Source of the DNA: a virus
Virus record (IMG/VR): IMGVR_UViG_3300044952_001282
Span: 1 to 32,036 of that record
Length of the DNA: 32,036 bases
Reading direction: 5' to 3' (one strand)
Shown here: piece after piece, positions 7,063 through 14,121 of the stretch
How positions within the stretch are numbered: position 1 is the first letter of the stretch
Layout: every line of letters starts with the position of its first letter
Translations under genes and position numbers: made by a program
Notes under the pieces: model-generated
The model's input: the letters and a program-made list of their open reading frames with translations, nothing else
Databases searched by the model: none
What the model was told of the DNA's origin: nothing

Positions 7063-7235
7063 AAGAGACGTGCGGGAACTGCAAGCATGATGGGACCGAT
7101 GGTTCGACAAACCCGTATTGCATTGAGTGCATGAAAGGAGGCGACGGGTGGCAGTCTGATCGCGGAACCGAAGCGGACCAGGCGGCAGACGCGCACATGG
7201 CGCGGGCGAAGGCGAAGAAAGAGGATCGGGGATGA
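7059..7235 (+). CDS. Small zinc-finger-like protein
   Basis: This 58-residue protein has CGNC at residues 5-8 and CIEC near residue 21, a four-Cys knuckle typical of small phage zinc proteins. An acidic and basic tail follows. Start and stop overlap both neighbours by 4 nt. The function is unknown; binding to a host regulator or nucleic acid is possible but not shown. Confidence 0.55.
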   Translation: MKETCGNCKHDGTDGSTNPYCIECMKGGDGWQSDRGTEADQAADAHMARAKAKKEDRG

Positions 7236-7393
7236 AGCGGCTCAATCTGATAGGGCTGATCGGCGCACTTCCGTTCCTGTTCTTGTGGGCTTGCATCATG
7301 TATCGGCCGCGTATGGCCTTGCTGATGCTGGCCGAAACGGTAAGCGATTTGCGGAGTGAGTGGGTCGATGAAAAGAAAGGCAACTCAAAGTGA
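7232..7393 (+). CDS. Small single-pass membrane protein
   Basis: This 53-residue gene starts with ATG overlapping the preceding TGA and ends in TGA overlapping the next GTG. Residues 4-27 form one hydrophobic segment (LNLIGLIGALPFLFLWACIM), with the basic N-terminus MKR and a charged, soluble C-terminal tail. The coupling on both sides supports a real gene despite its size. Candidates include a superinfection-exclusion or holin-like peptide, but neither can be shown. Confidence 0.55.
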   Translation: MKRLNLIGLIGALPFLFLWACIMYRPRMALLMLAETVSDLRSEWVDEKKGNSK

Positions 7394-7602
7394 GCACCCT
7401 CCGCAAAAAGTACACCCGCCTGCGCAAGTGGGACGGCGGCTATGAGGCGTGTCTGACGGTAGGCTGTCAGACGTTTACGGTGCTGCCTGTAGCAACGCGC
7501 AAGAGTGCCGAGTGGACGCGGGATATGTTGGCATATGCGATAGGCGAAATTCTGAAGAGAGAGAAAGGAAGGGGGAGTCACCGTAACGCTTTAACCCGCT
7601 GA
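7390..7602 (+). CDS. Small hypothetical protein, last gene of early operon
   Basis: This 70-residue protein starts at GTG in a GTGA overlap. Its N-terminus STLRKKYT resembles that of the protein at 14238 (STLEKKYT), hinting at a shared short motif, although the rest differs. The body is basic with predicted strands (YEACLTVGCQTFTVLPV). A plus-strand terminator follows 50 nt after the stop, closing the operon. The family is unknown. Confidence 0.5.
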   Translation: MSTLRKKYTRLRKWDGGYEACLTVGCQTFTVLPVATRKSAEWTRDMLAYAIGEILKREKGRGSHRNALTR

Positions 7603-7802
7603 AGAGTGTTTGACCATCTGGCCAAGTCTCGATTGGCCACCGCTTCCCGCTCAAGAGCCTCGGCCCGCAAGGTCGAGGCTCTTTCCTTTTTCGCCTGGCG
7701 CCGTTCGCTCGCATCCTGACCGACCTGCCAGGCCGACCACCCGATCAGCCCCGACAAGATCAACCCGATCACCCACACCGCCGCTTTGCCTGTCATGCTC
7801 AT
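7578..7802 (-). CDS. Small membrane-anchored coiled-coil protein (inner spanin-like)
   Basis: This 74-residue minus-strand frame starts at an ATG 6 nt after GGGAG (the frame could begin at 7829, where spacing is poor). It has one N-terminal membrane helix (AVWVIGLILSGLIGWSAW) followed by a charged helical region (ASERRQAKKERASTLRAEAL), the plan of an Rz-type inner spanin. It overlaps the end of the early operon by 25 nt and contains the plus-strand terminator within its frame, so it may be a chance frame. No lipoprotein partner or endolysin is adjacent. Confidence 0.4.
   Translation of the reverse strand: MSMTGKAAVWVIGLILSGLIGWSAWQVGQDASERRQAKKERASTLRAEALEREAVANRDLARWSNTLQRVKALR
7653..7691 (+). 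terminator. Intrinsic terminator of the early operon
   Basis: A perfect 10-bp stem AAGAGCCTCG / CGAGGCTCTT (7653-7662, 7674-7683) with an 11-nt loop is followed by TCC and five T. It lies 50 nt after the last early stop codon. Confidence 0.75.
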
Positions 7803-8431
7803 GGCTCGCTCCCTGGTTGTCCGGATCATCCTCCAGGCGAAGATCCCGAGTCAAGGCGGGATACAACCCATCCGCACCAGTTGGACCGCTCGCCCGAAGC
7901 GGGCTCGCATACAACCACGATGCCGCCCGCGGGCTTGCTTCGCGCGCCCACGGTCTTTCTGAACACCGGCTCACCCCCTTCGGGGGCCTCGGTCCACCCC
8001 AGGGACCGCCACGCTCCAACGGTCAAAGCACCGCGGAGCGAGTCCCCTGGGGCGGACTGGACACTTCATGTCCCCCGCTCCCCCCGAGAGGACTACGTCC
8101 AGTCCAGATCCTGAGCAAGTCCGGCCCTCGCAAGACTGCGGGCCTCCTCGCTCGATACAGACCCGAGCGACGACACCGGTTCACTCGAATACGGCCGAAC
8201 CGGCCTCGACGCTACCAACAGCCCAGAAGACTACAGGCCCGGAATGCTACAGGCGAAACCCAGGACGGCCGAGATCGGCGAACGGAAGCCTAACCGCCTC
8301 CTCGACCGAAAAACAATCCGAAGAGGACTACAGGCGAAGATTGGATCCTGAGAGGGTCCGGAGCCCGCAAGGCTTCGCTCCTCCCCTCTCGACACAGAAG
8401 CAGCCAAGATGACATTGAACCGCCAAGGCAC

Positions 8432-8608
8432 GGCGCGGGGGCCCTACCCCGCGCCTCAGACGGACGGGGGGCCCTACCCCCGTCCGAAGAGAGCCGGGTG
8501 CCCCACCCCGGCCGAAGACGAAGCGGGGGCCCTACCCCGCTTCGCCGGATCGGACCGGCGGGGGCCCTACCCCGCCTGAATCACCCTCCACGGGGGCCCC
8601 TACCCCGT
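8432..8608. repeat. Array of six hairpins sharing one loop
   Basis: Six hairpins in 177 bp are built on GGGG-GCCCTA-CCCC. Stems and coordinates: GGCGCGGGG (8432-8455), CGGACGGGGG (8461-8486), a variant GCCGGG with loop TGCCCCAC (8493-8512), CGAAGCGGGG (8519-8544), GGCGGGG (8557-8576) and ACGGGG (8590-8608, loop GCCCCTA). Each stem is perfectly matched by its complement. The loop and upper stem stay constant while the lower stems differ yet always pair, which indicates that structure is maintained. There is no T-run, so these are not ordinary terminators. Confidence 0.85.
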
Positions 8609-9237
8609 TCCGAGTGATTCCCGATCCGGAGCCGAGGCGGACACCCTCAGCCTCACTCCGGACCCGCGAGTGCCGAATACGGCCACTCCGGGACCGTCGC
8701 TCGGAATACAGACCGCGCCCCCTCGATGCTCGGACGCGCCCGCGATGCCCCTCGGCCCGCGGCGGGCCTCGGTAGGGCAGGGGAGCCTTGCTCCCCCGTA
8801 CCCCCAGCGCCAAGGAGCCTTGCTCCTCGGCACTCCAGCCTGGCAGGGGCTTACGATGCCCCCGCCAGACCACCCCTCGTATGGCGCGGCCCGAGGACGG
8901 GACCGCAAGAGCGCTCCCACCAAGAGGCAACCGGGCAATAGCCTCCCCCGCCTTGGTTTCCCCCTTAAAAATCCCTCTTCCGAGGCGACCCCCACCACAC
9001 CCGAACCCATTCAAGGGGGAAACCCATCGGAGTCCGTTCAGTCGAAGCGACTTCCGGACGGGGGAGGTCCACGGGCGCGGACCCTCAGGACTCGGGTCCC
9101 CAATGGGCGCCCGCCCGAATACGGGTTACCCCGGTTGCCGAAGAGTGGGAGCTCAAGGCCGGCTCACGCCGGACCCCCTTCCGGCGCCCCGAGGACGGGT
9201 CAACGCCCCCATAGTGGGGGCTGCCGGTCCGGAACGG

Positions 9238-9286
9238 TCGGCGGGAGTGGAGGAATGGGGGCCCCCGCCCCATTCCTACCCGCCGA
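9238..9286. other. Long two-part hairpin
   Basis: The outer stem TCGGCGGG / CCCGCCGA encloses an inner stem AGGAATGGGG / CCCCATTCCT (9251-9260, 9268-9277) with loop GCCCCCG. Together these give 18 base pairs interrupted by a small asymmetric internal loop. It belongs to the hairpin-dense region and would fold stably as RNA or single-stranded DNA. Confidence 0.75.
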
Positions 9287-9540
9287 ACGCCCAACCAGGG
9301 GAGGGGTTGCCGGGAGCGGGGGGGCGACCCCGCTCGCCGGCAAGTTGATACCCCCCCCTGGGGGCTCCGTTCCGGACGAAACCCGGCCCCACCGACCCCA
9401 ACCCCGACCCTCAACCGGCCCCCTTGGACCCCCTCCATCCATCCGGGCGCGTCTCGGTTATGCCCTCCACCCGTCAAGAGCGGCCCCTTTCAGGGAGACC
9501 GGCGACGAACCTGGCGGCCTCGCCACGGCAGTCTGAGCCC

Positions 9541-9572
9541 CTGACCCGCGGTGTTTACACCGGCGAGGGTCA
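9541..9572. promoter_or_regulatory. Palindrome copy 5 within a longer inverted repeat
   Basis: GGTGTTTACACC (9550-9561) is flanked by the inverted arms CTGACCC (9541-9547) and GGGTCAG (9566-9572). No gene starts nearby, so it is unlikely to be a simple promoter operator. Confidence 0.65.
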
Positions 9573-9654
9573 GAACGCCTCCTAGAGCCTCCCAGGGGCC
9601 TTTACGGGCATCGGTCTCTTTCGGGTATGGGGTTCACCCTTGTACAGGGTGTAC

Positions 9655-9700
9655 GTGAGGGGTTATCGGAAAGACCTGAAGGTCTTTCCTCACCCCTCAC
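9655..9700. other. Nested inverted repeat
   Basis: The outer arms GTGAGGGG (9655-9662) and CCCCTCAC (9693-9700) enclose the inner stem AAAGACCT / AGGTCTTT (9670-9677, 9680-9687). It lies between the hairpin region and the CTGTACGG repeats. Confidence 0.7.
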
Positions 9701-9703
9701 TCC

Positions 9704-9820
9704 CTGTACGGGCCTTACAGATCTGTACGGTCTGTTACTCCCTTACTCCCTTACAGACCTGTACGGTCTTACAGATCTGAACAACTTGTACAATCTGTAC
9801 GGTCTGTACGGTCCGTACGG
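9704..9820. repeat. CTGTACGG repeat cluster
   Basis: CTGTACGG occurs at 9704, 9723, 9749, 9795 and 9804, and as CCGTACGG at 9813. The last three form a 9-bp tandem array. Two near-identical 20-mers, CTTACAGA-Y-CTGTACGGTCT, start at about 9714 and 9740, and a partial third copy follows. The cluster ends about 40 bp beyond the integrase stop codon. It resembles an iteron array or protein-binding array. The irregular spacing and lack of unique spacers rule out CRISPR. Confidence 0.75.
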
Positions 9821-9858
9821 GCTTGAGAGGCCCGATTATACCGGCGGAGTGCGGTCTG

Positions 9859-11175
9859 TCAAGTTTTCAGGTTTTCCAGGAGCACGGTGCGGACCTTGCG
9901 CCAGTTCCGGGCGGTCATGCGCTGGACGAGCGCCCGCAGGTTCACCGGGGCCCGGGCCGGCTCGGCGGTGAGCCCTGGCAAGAGCGCCACCGCGGCCGAC
10001 GCGGCGGTGTCGGACGTGTGGGTGTAGTGCTGGGTCATGGCGGGGGAGGAGTGGCCCACGATCGCCTCCACGATCGAGAGCGGAGCGTGAGCCGCCCGGC
10101 AGAGCGAGACGAACGAGTGCCGGAGGGAGTGGAACCCGACGTCCACGACCGCCCGGACCCGCTTCGCGCCGGGAACCGTGGCGCGGGTGGTGGTGATCCC
10201 GCAGGCTTGGAAGTGGGCCTGGACCGGGCGGGAGACGAACGCCGGACCCCGGGCGTAGTCGCGGGCCAGATCCGGTGTGACGTGCTCCCCGTGGCGGGGG
10301 AGAGTGGCCATGACGCCAGCGAGCGCCGGATGAATCGGGATCCGCACCGGCTCAGATTTTCGCCGGGCCGTCTTGTTCGGGATCCGCCGGATGATCCCGG
10401 CGGTGAGATCGACCTCCGCCCAACGGAGCGTCGAGGCGTCGCCCAGGCGCAGCCCCGTGTACATCCCGATTGCGAGAAGCGTCCGGATCGAGCCCGCCGC
10501 GGACCCGCAGACGAGCCGGAGTTCGTCGATCGTCAGTTCCCGCCTGGAGGCGGTCTCATGCCGACGCCGCCGGATCCGCAGCCACGGGTTGAACTCGAGC
10601 TCGAGCGTCCGAAACACCAGAGCGAGGGTCCGAACGTTTTTGTTGAACGTGTTCGGAGAGATGCCGCGCGCGCCCAGCGCGACGGCATAACTCTCCGCCA
10701 TCGGGCCCGTGACATCCCGCAGCGCGAGCGCCGCCGGGTACTTCCCGGAATGCCAGGCCTCCCACTGGGCGAAGTGAGTCCGGTACTCGTTCAGGGTGCC
10801 TGGCCCGCAGTCCGGCCGAGCTGGGGACCGGGCGAAGGATTCCCAAGCAGACCCGACCTGCAGCCCGGGCGCCGCAGCCACCGCGCCGGCCCTCGAGACT
10901 GAGACCCGTGCCGCCAGCAGCGCGAGAGTATCGGCCTCATGTTCCAGGGAAAACGGCGCCATGAGCGCCGCTCGAGCGTGTTCGGCCTGCTCCGCCGACT
11001 CGCAGGGCGAGCCGTCGGGATTGGCGAGGACCTTGGAGAAGCAGCGCCGATGGCGCTTCCACCGGCAAACGAACCGGCCGGACCGGGTTTGAATCACGCT
11101 CCCGCTGACTGGTTTCATAAAACCCCGCTTTGTTGGTTCCTTCCGTTCCTTACCATTCCCATCCGATGAACTCAA
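9859..11175 (-). CDS. int: Tyrosine recombinase (phage integrase)
   Basis: This 438-residue protein would integrate and excise the phage DNA at a tRNA gene. An N-terminal basic region and a SAM-like core-binding domain (about 105-195) precede the catalytic domain. The catalytic residues are visible: Arg243 (YTGLRLGD), Lys268 (PNKTARRKSE), His349 and Arg352 (HSLRH), His375 (GHSSP) and Tyr384 (QHYTH). The gene is convergent with the early operon, beyond the hairpin-dense region. Its 5' end faces the attP site at 11240, 65 bp away, the usual arrangement for a tRNA-targeting integrase. An internal Met at residue 20 is an alternative start. Confidence 0.93.
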   Translation of the reverse strand: MSSSDGNGKERKEPTKRGFMKPVSGSVIQTRSGRFVCRWKRHRRCFSKVLANPDGSPCESAEQAEHARAALMAPFSLEHEADTLALLAARVSVSRAGAVAAAPGLQVGSAWESFARSPARPDCGPGTLNEYRTHFAQWEAWHSGKYPAALALRDVTGPMAESYAVALGARGISPNTFNKNVRTLALVFRTLELEFNPWLRIRRRRHETASRRELTIDELRLVCGSAAGSIRTLLAIGMYTGLRLGDASTLRWAEVDLTAGIIRRIPNKTARRKSEPVRIPIHPALAGVMATLPRHGEHVTPDLARDYARGPAFVSRPVQAHFQACGITTTRATVPGAKRVRAVVDVGFHSLRHSFVSLCRAAHAPLSIVEAIVGHSSPAMTQHYTHTSDTAASAAVALLPGLTAEPARAPVNLRALVQRMTARNWRKVRTVLLENLKT

Positions 11176-11201
11176 GGCCGAAAGGGGGAGCGAAAGGGGA
11201 G
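11141..11201. repeat. Left arm repeats of attP
   Basis: TTCCGTTCCTTACC (11141-11154) and the tandem AAAGGGGGAG / AAAGGGGAG (11181-11190, 11193-11201) recur in the same order and orientation on the other side of the tRNA core, 231-233 bp away. They are candidate arm-type binding sites for the integrase or its partners. The first repeat overlaps the integrase start region. Confidence 0.65.
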
Positions 11202-11239
11202 GCCTGTTTCACGGAACCGGCTGGAATTGTCGTTTATAT

Positions 11240-11286
11240 TGGGGTGCGTGACGGGATTCGAACCCGCGACATTCAGATCCACAATG
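11240..11286 (-). other. attP core: 3' half of a tRNA-His gene
   Basis: Read on the minus strand, this holds the anticodon loop TTGTGGA (anticodon GTG), the 3' anticodon arm, the T arm GCGGG-TTCGAAT-CCCGT, the acceptor strand CACGCAC and the terminal CCCA. The 5' side of the anticodon stem does not pair (TCGCA against TCTGA), so homology to the tRNA stops there and no complete tRNA is encoded. This is the pattern of an attP core that restores the 3' end of the host tRNA-His gene on integration. It lies next to the integrase gene. Confidence 0.85.
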
Positions 11287-11373
11287 CGAATTCGCGAGCC
11301 GAACCCGCGCCTGGATGACCCGGCGCGGAAGGTTTTGACCAATACAGACGGGTATAGCCCTGTTTTTGCGCCT

Positions 11374-11432
11374 TTCCGTTCCTTGCCGTCCTTTCCGGTG
11401 TTTACACCGTGAAAGGGGGAGTAAAGGGGGAG
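11374..11432. repeat. Right arm repeats of attP
   Basis: TTCCGTTCCTTGCC (11374-11387) and the tandem AAAGGGGGAG copies (11412-11421, 11423-11432) mirror the left arm as direct repeats, with one mismatch in the first element. Palindrome copy 6 sits between them, so a palindrome-binding protein could influence integration as well as terminase expression. Confidence 0.65.
11397..11408. promoter_or_regulatory. Dispersed palindrome copy 6 (GGTGTTTACACC)
   Basis: Perfect copy in the right attP arm, about 90 bp upstream of the small terminase start. Confidence 0.7.
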
Positions 11433-11498
11433 TGCCGGCCGTATCGTAACCACGCGCCGGATTGACGGAACGGGAGCGCGAGCGGTATATCCGCGCGC

Positions 11499-11957
11499 AT
11501 GAGCCACGCCCCCTCGCCAGTTCCGAGAAATTTAGACCATCTCAAGCAGTACCAGGTCAAACCCGGGCAGGTCCTGAACCCCAAAGGCATCCGAGGAAAC
11601 GGACGCGCCCTGGCCCTAGCCACCCTCGACGGGATACTTGCCACGGCCGACAACAAGCGCAAGCTGAAGAAGTCGTTCCAGGAGCGCTTCGACAAGAATC
11701 CGGCCTTGTTCTTCCTCACCTTCATCGTTCCCTTGCTCCCGAAGGAAGCGAAATTGACGCTCGAACCCGGATCCGGAGGTATGCAGTGGGCTTCACTCTT
11801 GACTACGTTCCCCACGAATCCCAAAGACGTGTCCACCACGCTAGAGGCTACCGCTTCCGAAGCGTCTGCTGCGGGCGACGCTTCGGGAAAACCCTACTCG
11901 GAGCCGCCGAGCTTATCGATTGCGCCGCGCAACGTCCCGGCGAATATGGCTGGATAG
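11499..11957 (+). CDS. Small terminase-like protein (DUF5681-like)
   Basis: This 152-residue protein lies immediately before the large terminase. The N-terminus has a KPGQVLNPKGIRGNG motif like DUF5681 proteins, then helices and FDKNPALFFLTFIVPLLPKEA, which resembles the conserved core found upstream of many large terminases. It is probably the DNA-recognition subunit that directs packaging. The final 57 codons overlap the large terminase frame by 172 nt and read as low-complexity Ser/Ala/Pro sequence, so the functional part probably ends near residue 95. No strong ribosome-binding site is visible. Confidence 0.65.
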   Translation: MSHAPSPVPRNLDHLKQYQVKPGQVLNPKGIRGNGRALALATLDGILATADNKRKLKKSFQERFDKNPALFFLTFIVPLLPKEAKLTLEPGSGGMQWASLLTTFPTNPKDVSTTLEATASEASAAGDASGKPYSEPPSLSIAPRNVPANMAG

Positions 11958-13072
11958 CGCCGCGCTACCTGACGGCCTCCCGCGGAGCCGAGGCGCTCAA
12001 GACCATCGCCGGCGACCTGGTGAAACTCAAAGGCGACTCCCCCCAGGTCGCAGACTTCAACGGGCCGAACGGTCCGGCCCGGATCTGGTTTCTCTCGGCC
12101 GATCATCCCGACTCAATTCCCTCGTTCGGTTTCCTCGGCCTGGTCCTGGACGAGGCAGCCCAGATCCCGGGAAAAGTCTGGAATCAGCAGATCCGCCCGA
12201 CCCTGATAACCGGCGGCAATATGGGATGGTCGATCCATATTTCAACTCCGAGGTCGAAGAACTGGTTTTATGACAACTGGACCCGAGGTGTAAAGAACCC
12301 GGATCCCGGAACGTCAGGCGAATACGCCTCATTCCAATACCGGTCGATCGACAACCCGTATTTCCCGAAGGAGGAATGGGAATCGGCTCGGCAAAATATG
12401 CCGGCCGACATCTTCCGTCAGGAGTACGAAGCCGACTTCCTGGACGACGGCGCCGGAGTGTTCAGCGGCGTCGATCAGATTTTAACAGCCGACACGAAAG
12501 CGCCCTCCGGGCGCATCCTTGTTGGTTTAGACCTGGCGAAACATACCGACTTCACGCGCCTGATCGCGCTCGACGCGCGATCGGGCGCTTGTGTCGATCG
12601 CGCCGGCTGGAATCAGTTGAACTGGCCTATCCAGATCGAACGAATTGTCCGCTTCGTTCGCAAGCATAAAGCCGTTCTCGTAATGGACTCGACGGGTATC
12701 GGTGACGTCGTTTATGACTCTCTCGTTTCTCAGCTCTCCGAGATCGTTCCGATTCACCTTACATCGGCGTCCAAGACTGACTTGATTCAGCGTCTTCAGG
12801 TTTCGATTGAGCAGCGCGATATTTCAATGCCGCGTGACTGGTCCGACGTCGTTGACGAGTTGAACCGCTTCGAATGGTCGATTACTGAAAAGGGAACGCT
12901 CACCTACTCCGCGCCGGACGGTTTCCACGATGACTGGGTAATTGCCCTCGCGCTGGCTTCGTATAAGCGCCGTGACTTTTCCCAGCCACCGACCAGGCCT
13001 CTCTGGGTTCCGTTCTCGGGTGTTCGTCAGTCCGGTTTTGCGGTGCCCCGTTTGGGCCGTTCGCTTCGATGA
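11786..13072 (+). CDS. terL: Terminase large subunit
   Basis: This is the packaging motor and headful or end-cutting nuclease, 428 residues from GTG at 11786. GGAGG at 11775-11779 gives correct spacing. The open frame runs back to 11462, but that part is antisense-like and overlaps the small terminase. Motifs: Walker A CGRRFGKT (29-36), Walker B LVLDEA (119-124) and coupling motif ISTP (152-155). A RuvC-like nuclease follows with Asp249 (GLDLAKHTD), Asp301 (VMDSTG) and Asp382/Asp383 (FHDDW). Both active sites look complete. The family is the Terminase_6/Gp17 type. It acts with the portal encoded at the far end of the minus-strand late operon. Confidence 0.92.
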   Translation: MGFTLDYVPHESQRRVHHARGYRFRSVCCGRRFGKTLLGAAELIDCAAQRPGEYGWIAPRYLTASRGAEALKTIAGDLVKLKGDSPQVADFNGPNGPARIWFLSADHPDSIPSFGFLGLVLDEAAQIPGKVWNQQIRPTLITGGNMGWSIHISTPRSKNWFYDNWTRGVKNPDPGTSGEYASFQYRSIDNPYFPKEEWESARQNMPADIFRQEYEADFLDDGAGVFSGVDQILTADTKAPSGRILVGLDLAKHTDFTRLIALDARSGACVDRAGWNQLNWPIQIERIVRFVRKHKAVLVMDSTGIGDVVYDSLVSQLSEIVPIHLTSASKTDLIQRLQVSIEQRDISMPRDWSDVVDELNRFEWSITEKGTLTYSAPDGFHDDWVIALALASYKRRDFSQPPTRPLWVPFSGVRQSGFAVPRLGRSLR

Positions 13073-13102
13073 CCGCGGGGGAGGGGAAGCCCCTCCCCGG
13101 TC
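13071..13102 (+). terminator. Strong hairpin at the terL stop codon
   Basis: GGGGAGGGG / CCCCTCCCC (13078-13086, 13090-13098) with loop AAG is extended by GACC / GGTC across a 3-nt bulge. It begins within the terL stop codon. There is no T-run, so it may stabilise the 3' end of the message or start the structured region that follows. Confidence 0.6.
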
Positions 13103-13649
13103 CGAGCTTCCCTGGTCCGGTCCGGACGGAAGCCGACCGGCCTCGGACCGGCGCCTGCCGGACTCTCTGAAACCTTCGAGACCGGCGCCCGGCGCCTCCA
13201 GGGCGATCTCGGCCACTCCCTCCCCCGGGCGAGGACACCTCGCCCCGACCGACCAATACCCCGCCGATCGAGACTGCTCCCTCTTCGCACTCGGCCTTTC
13301 GGGCGAGTCGCGCGCGTCAGGGCCCGCGCTGCTCCGCGCCCGAGGCCTCATCGCTCATCCGTCACAGACTCTCCCGGCCCCGCTTCCTTCCGCGGACCGT
13401 TGCCGGAATCCAATCGCGGCCGTCGCGGGCCTCTCAGGTTCGGTCCCGCTTGGGGCCGCGATCGGATGCCGGCGCCGGACCGCCCAGCTTCCGGTCCCTC
13501 GGATCCAGAGTTCAGCCTGTTCTCACGGACCGGCCGGTCTATCGGCCTGGAAAACCGAAACGACGGACGGCTGGTTTTCCGGTGGACCCGATTGGCGGGG
13601 GCCGTCAGGATCTTCCGACGCGGGTTCGGACATAGCCTCACCGGTCTTT

Positions 13650-13693
13650 GAGTCAAGGAACTACGGTCCGGTAGGTCCGTTCCTCCTTGACTC
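13650..13693. other. Nested hairpin in the terL downstream region
   Basis: The outer stem GAGTCAAGG / CCTTGACTC and inner stem AAC / GTT are followed by ACGG-T-CC paired with GG-T-CCGT around a GGTA loop. About 18 base pairs form over 44 nt. Confidence 0.7.
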
Positions 13694-13997
13694 ATCAGAC
13701 CGGCTCGTCTGACTCACCCGCTTGGAATTCACCATCCGGCCTGGTCCCGCCAACCCCTGAGCGGGGGTCAGACATAGGCGGGCTCGTTTCAGCGTCAAGG
13801 TAGTGCCTTCGGCCTCCACCTTGACCCCGAAACTGAATACGCCCGCCGACTCCCCCCGCTCAGGTTCGGGCCCAGCGGAAAGAAACGCCGTCCGTCTGTC
13901 GGTTTTCGGCGGCCGGCCCGTCCGGATCCGCTCGCCCAGGGCGCCGCCTTGCCGATACGCTGGCGCGATCGTCCGGCGGCTGGGGGAATTGGTTTGC

Positions 13998-14024
13998 GCC
14001 AGCGAAGCTGGCTCTGCCCTTTTT
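13998..14024 (+). terminator. Possible intrinsic terminator
   Basis: GCCAGC-GAA-GCTGGC (13998-14012) is followed by TCTGCCC and five T (14020-14024). The short stem and the gap before the T-run make this a weak candidate. It would end transcription of the structured region before the next operon. Confidence 0.45.
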
Positions 14025-14121
14025 CTTCGTTGTGGGGCGCTCTATGTTGTTTCTATGGCCCTTTGTTCTGGTTGAGGCCCGCGTGCCTTTTATCATTTTT
14101 TGAAGACGCCCCTTTCTCCTC

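Larger units (their letters stand above)
7830..9858. other. 2-kb gene-free, hairpin-dense region
   Basis: No credible gene was found. Long open frames exist on both strands, but they are Pro/Gly/Arg-rich, overlap in several frames, lack ribosome-binding sites and have no domain. The region is built from GC-rich inverted repeats separated by short spacers. Examples are GGACTGGAC (8054) with GTCCAGTCC (8097), TCGCTCG with CGAGCGA (8148-8170), GGGGAGC-CTT-GCTCCCC (8780-8796), AGGAGC-CTT-GCTCCT (8813-8827), and CTGGC-A-GGGGC with GCCCC-C-GCCAG (about 8840-8869). Several sub-elements are listed separately. It could be a large structured RNA, an origin, or a packaging or recombination site. Transcription and direction are unknown. 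Confidence 0.7.

Noticed and set aside
7610-8293. Plus-strand open frame of 227 codons after the early operon
   Set aside because: It begins before a terminator, has no ribosome-binding site and encodes Arg/Pro/Ser-rich sequence with no domain.
8670-9536. Plus-strand open frame of 288 codons in the hairpin-dense region
   Set aside because: It is Pro/Gly/Arg-rich low-complexity sequence without a ribosome-binding site, overlaps equally long frames on both strands, and is built of inverted repeats.
9704-9820. Possible CRISPR array
   Set aside because: The repeats are 8-9 bp with irregular gaps and no unique spacers, and no cas genes occur. The Cas4-like nuclease belongs to the recombination cluster.
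9627-9971. Frame encoding a repetitive Leu-Tyr-Gly peptide
   Set aside because: The peptide repeats follow directly from the CTGTACGG DNA repeats, and the frame runs into the antisense strand of the integrase gene.
11240-11316. Complete tRNA gene
   Set aside because: Only the 3' half from the anticodon loop onward matches a tRNA. The 5' anticodon strand does not pair, as expected of an attP core.
11462-11785. Upstream extension of the large terminase
   Set aside because: It overlaps the small terminase in another frame and is Arg/Pro-rich. A GTG at 11786 with a well-placed GGAGG precedes the conserved terminase start.
12942-13712. Open frame of 256 codons overlapping the end of terL
   Set aside because: A quarter of it is in another frame of terL, and the rest is low-complexity sequence in a region of inverted repeats.
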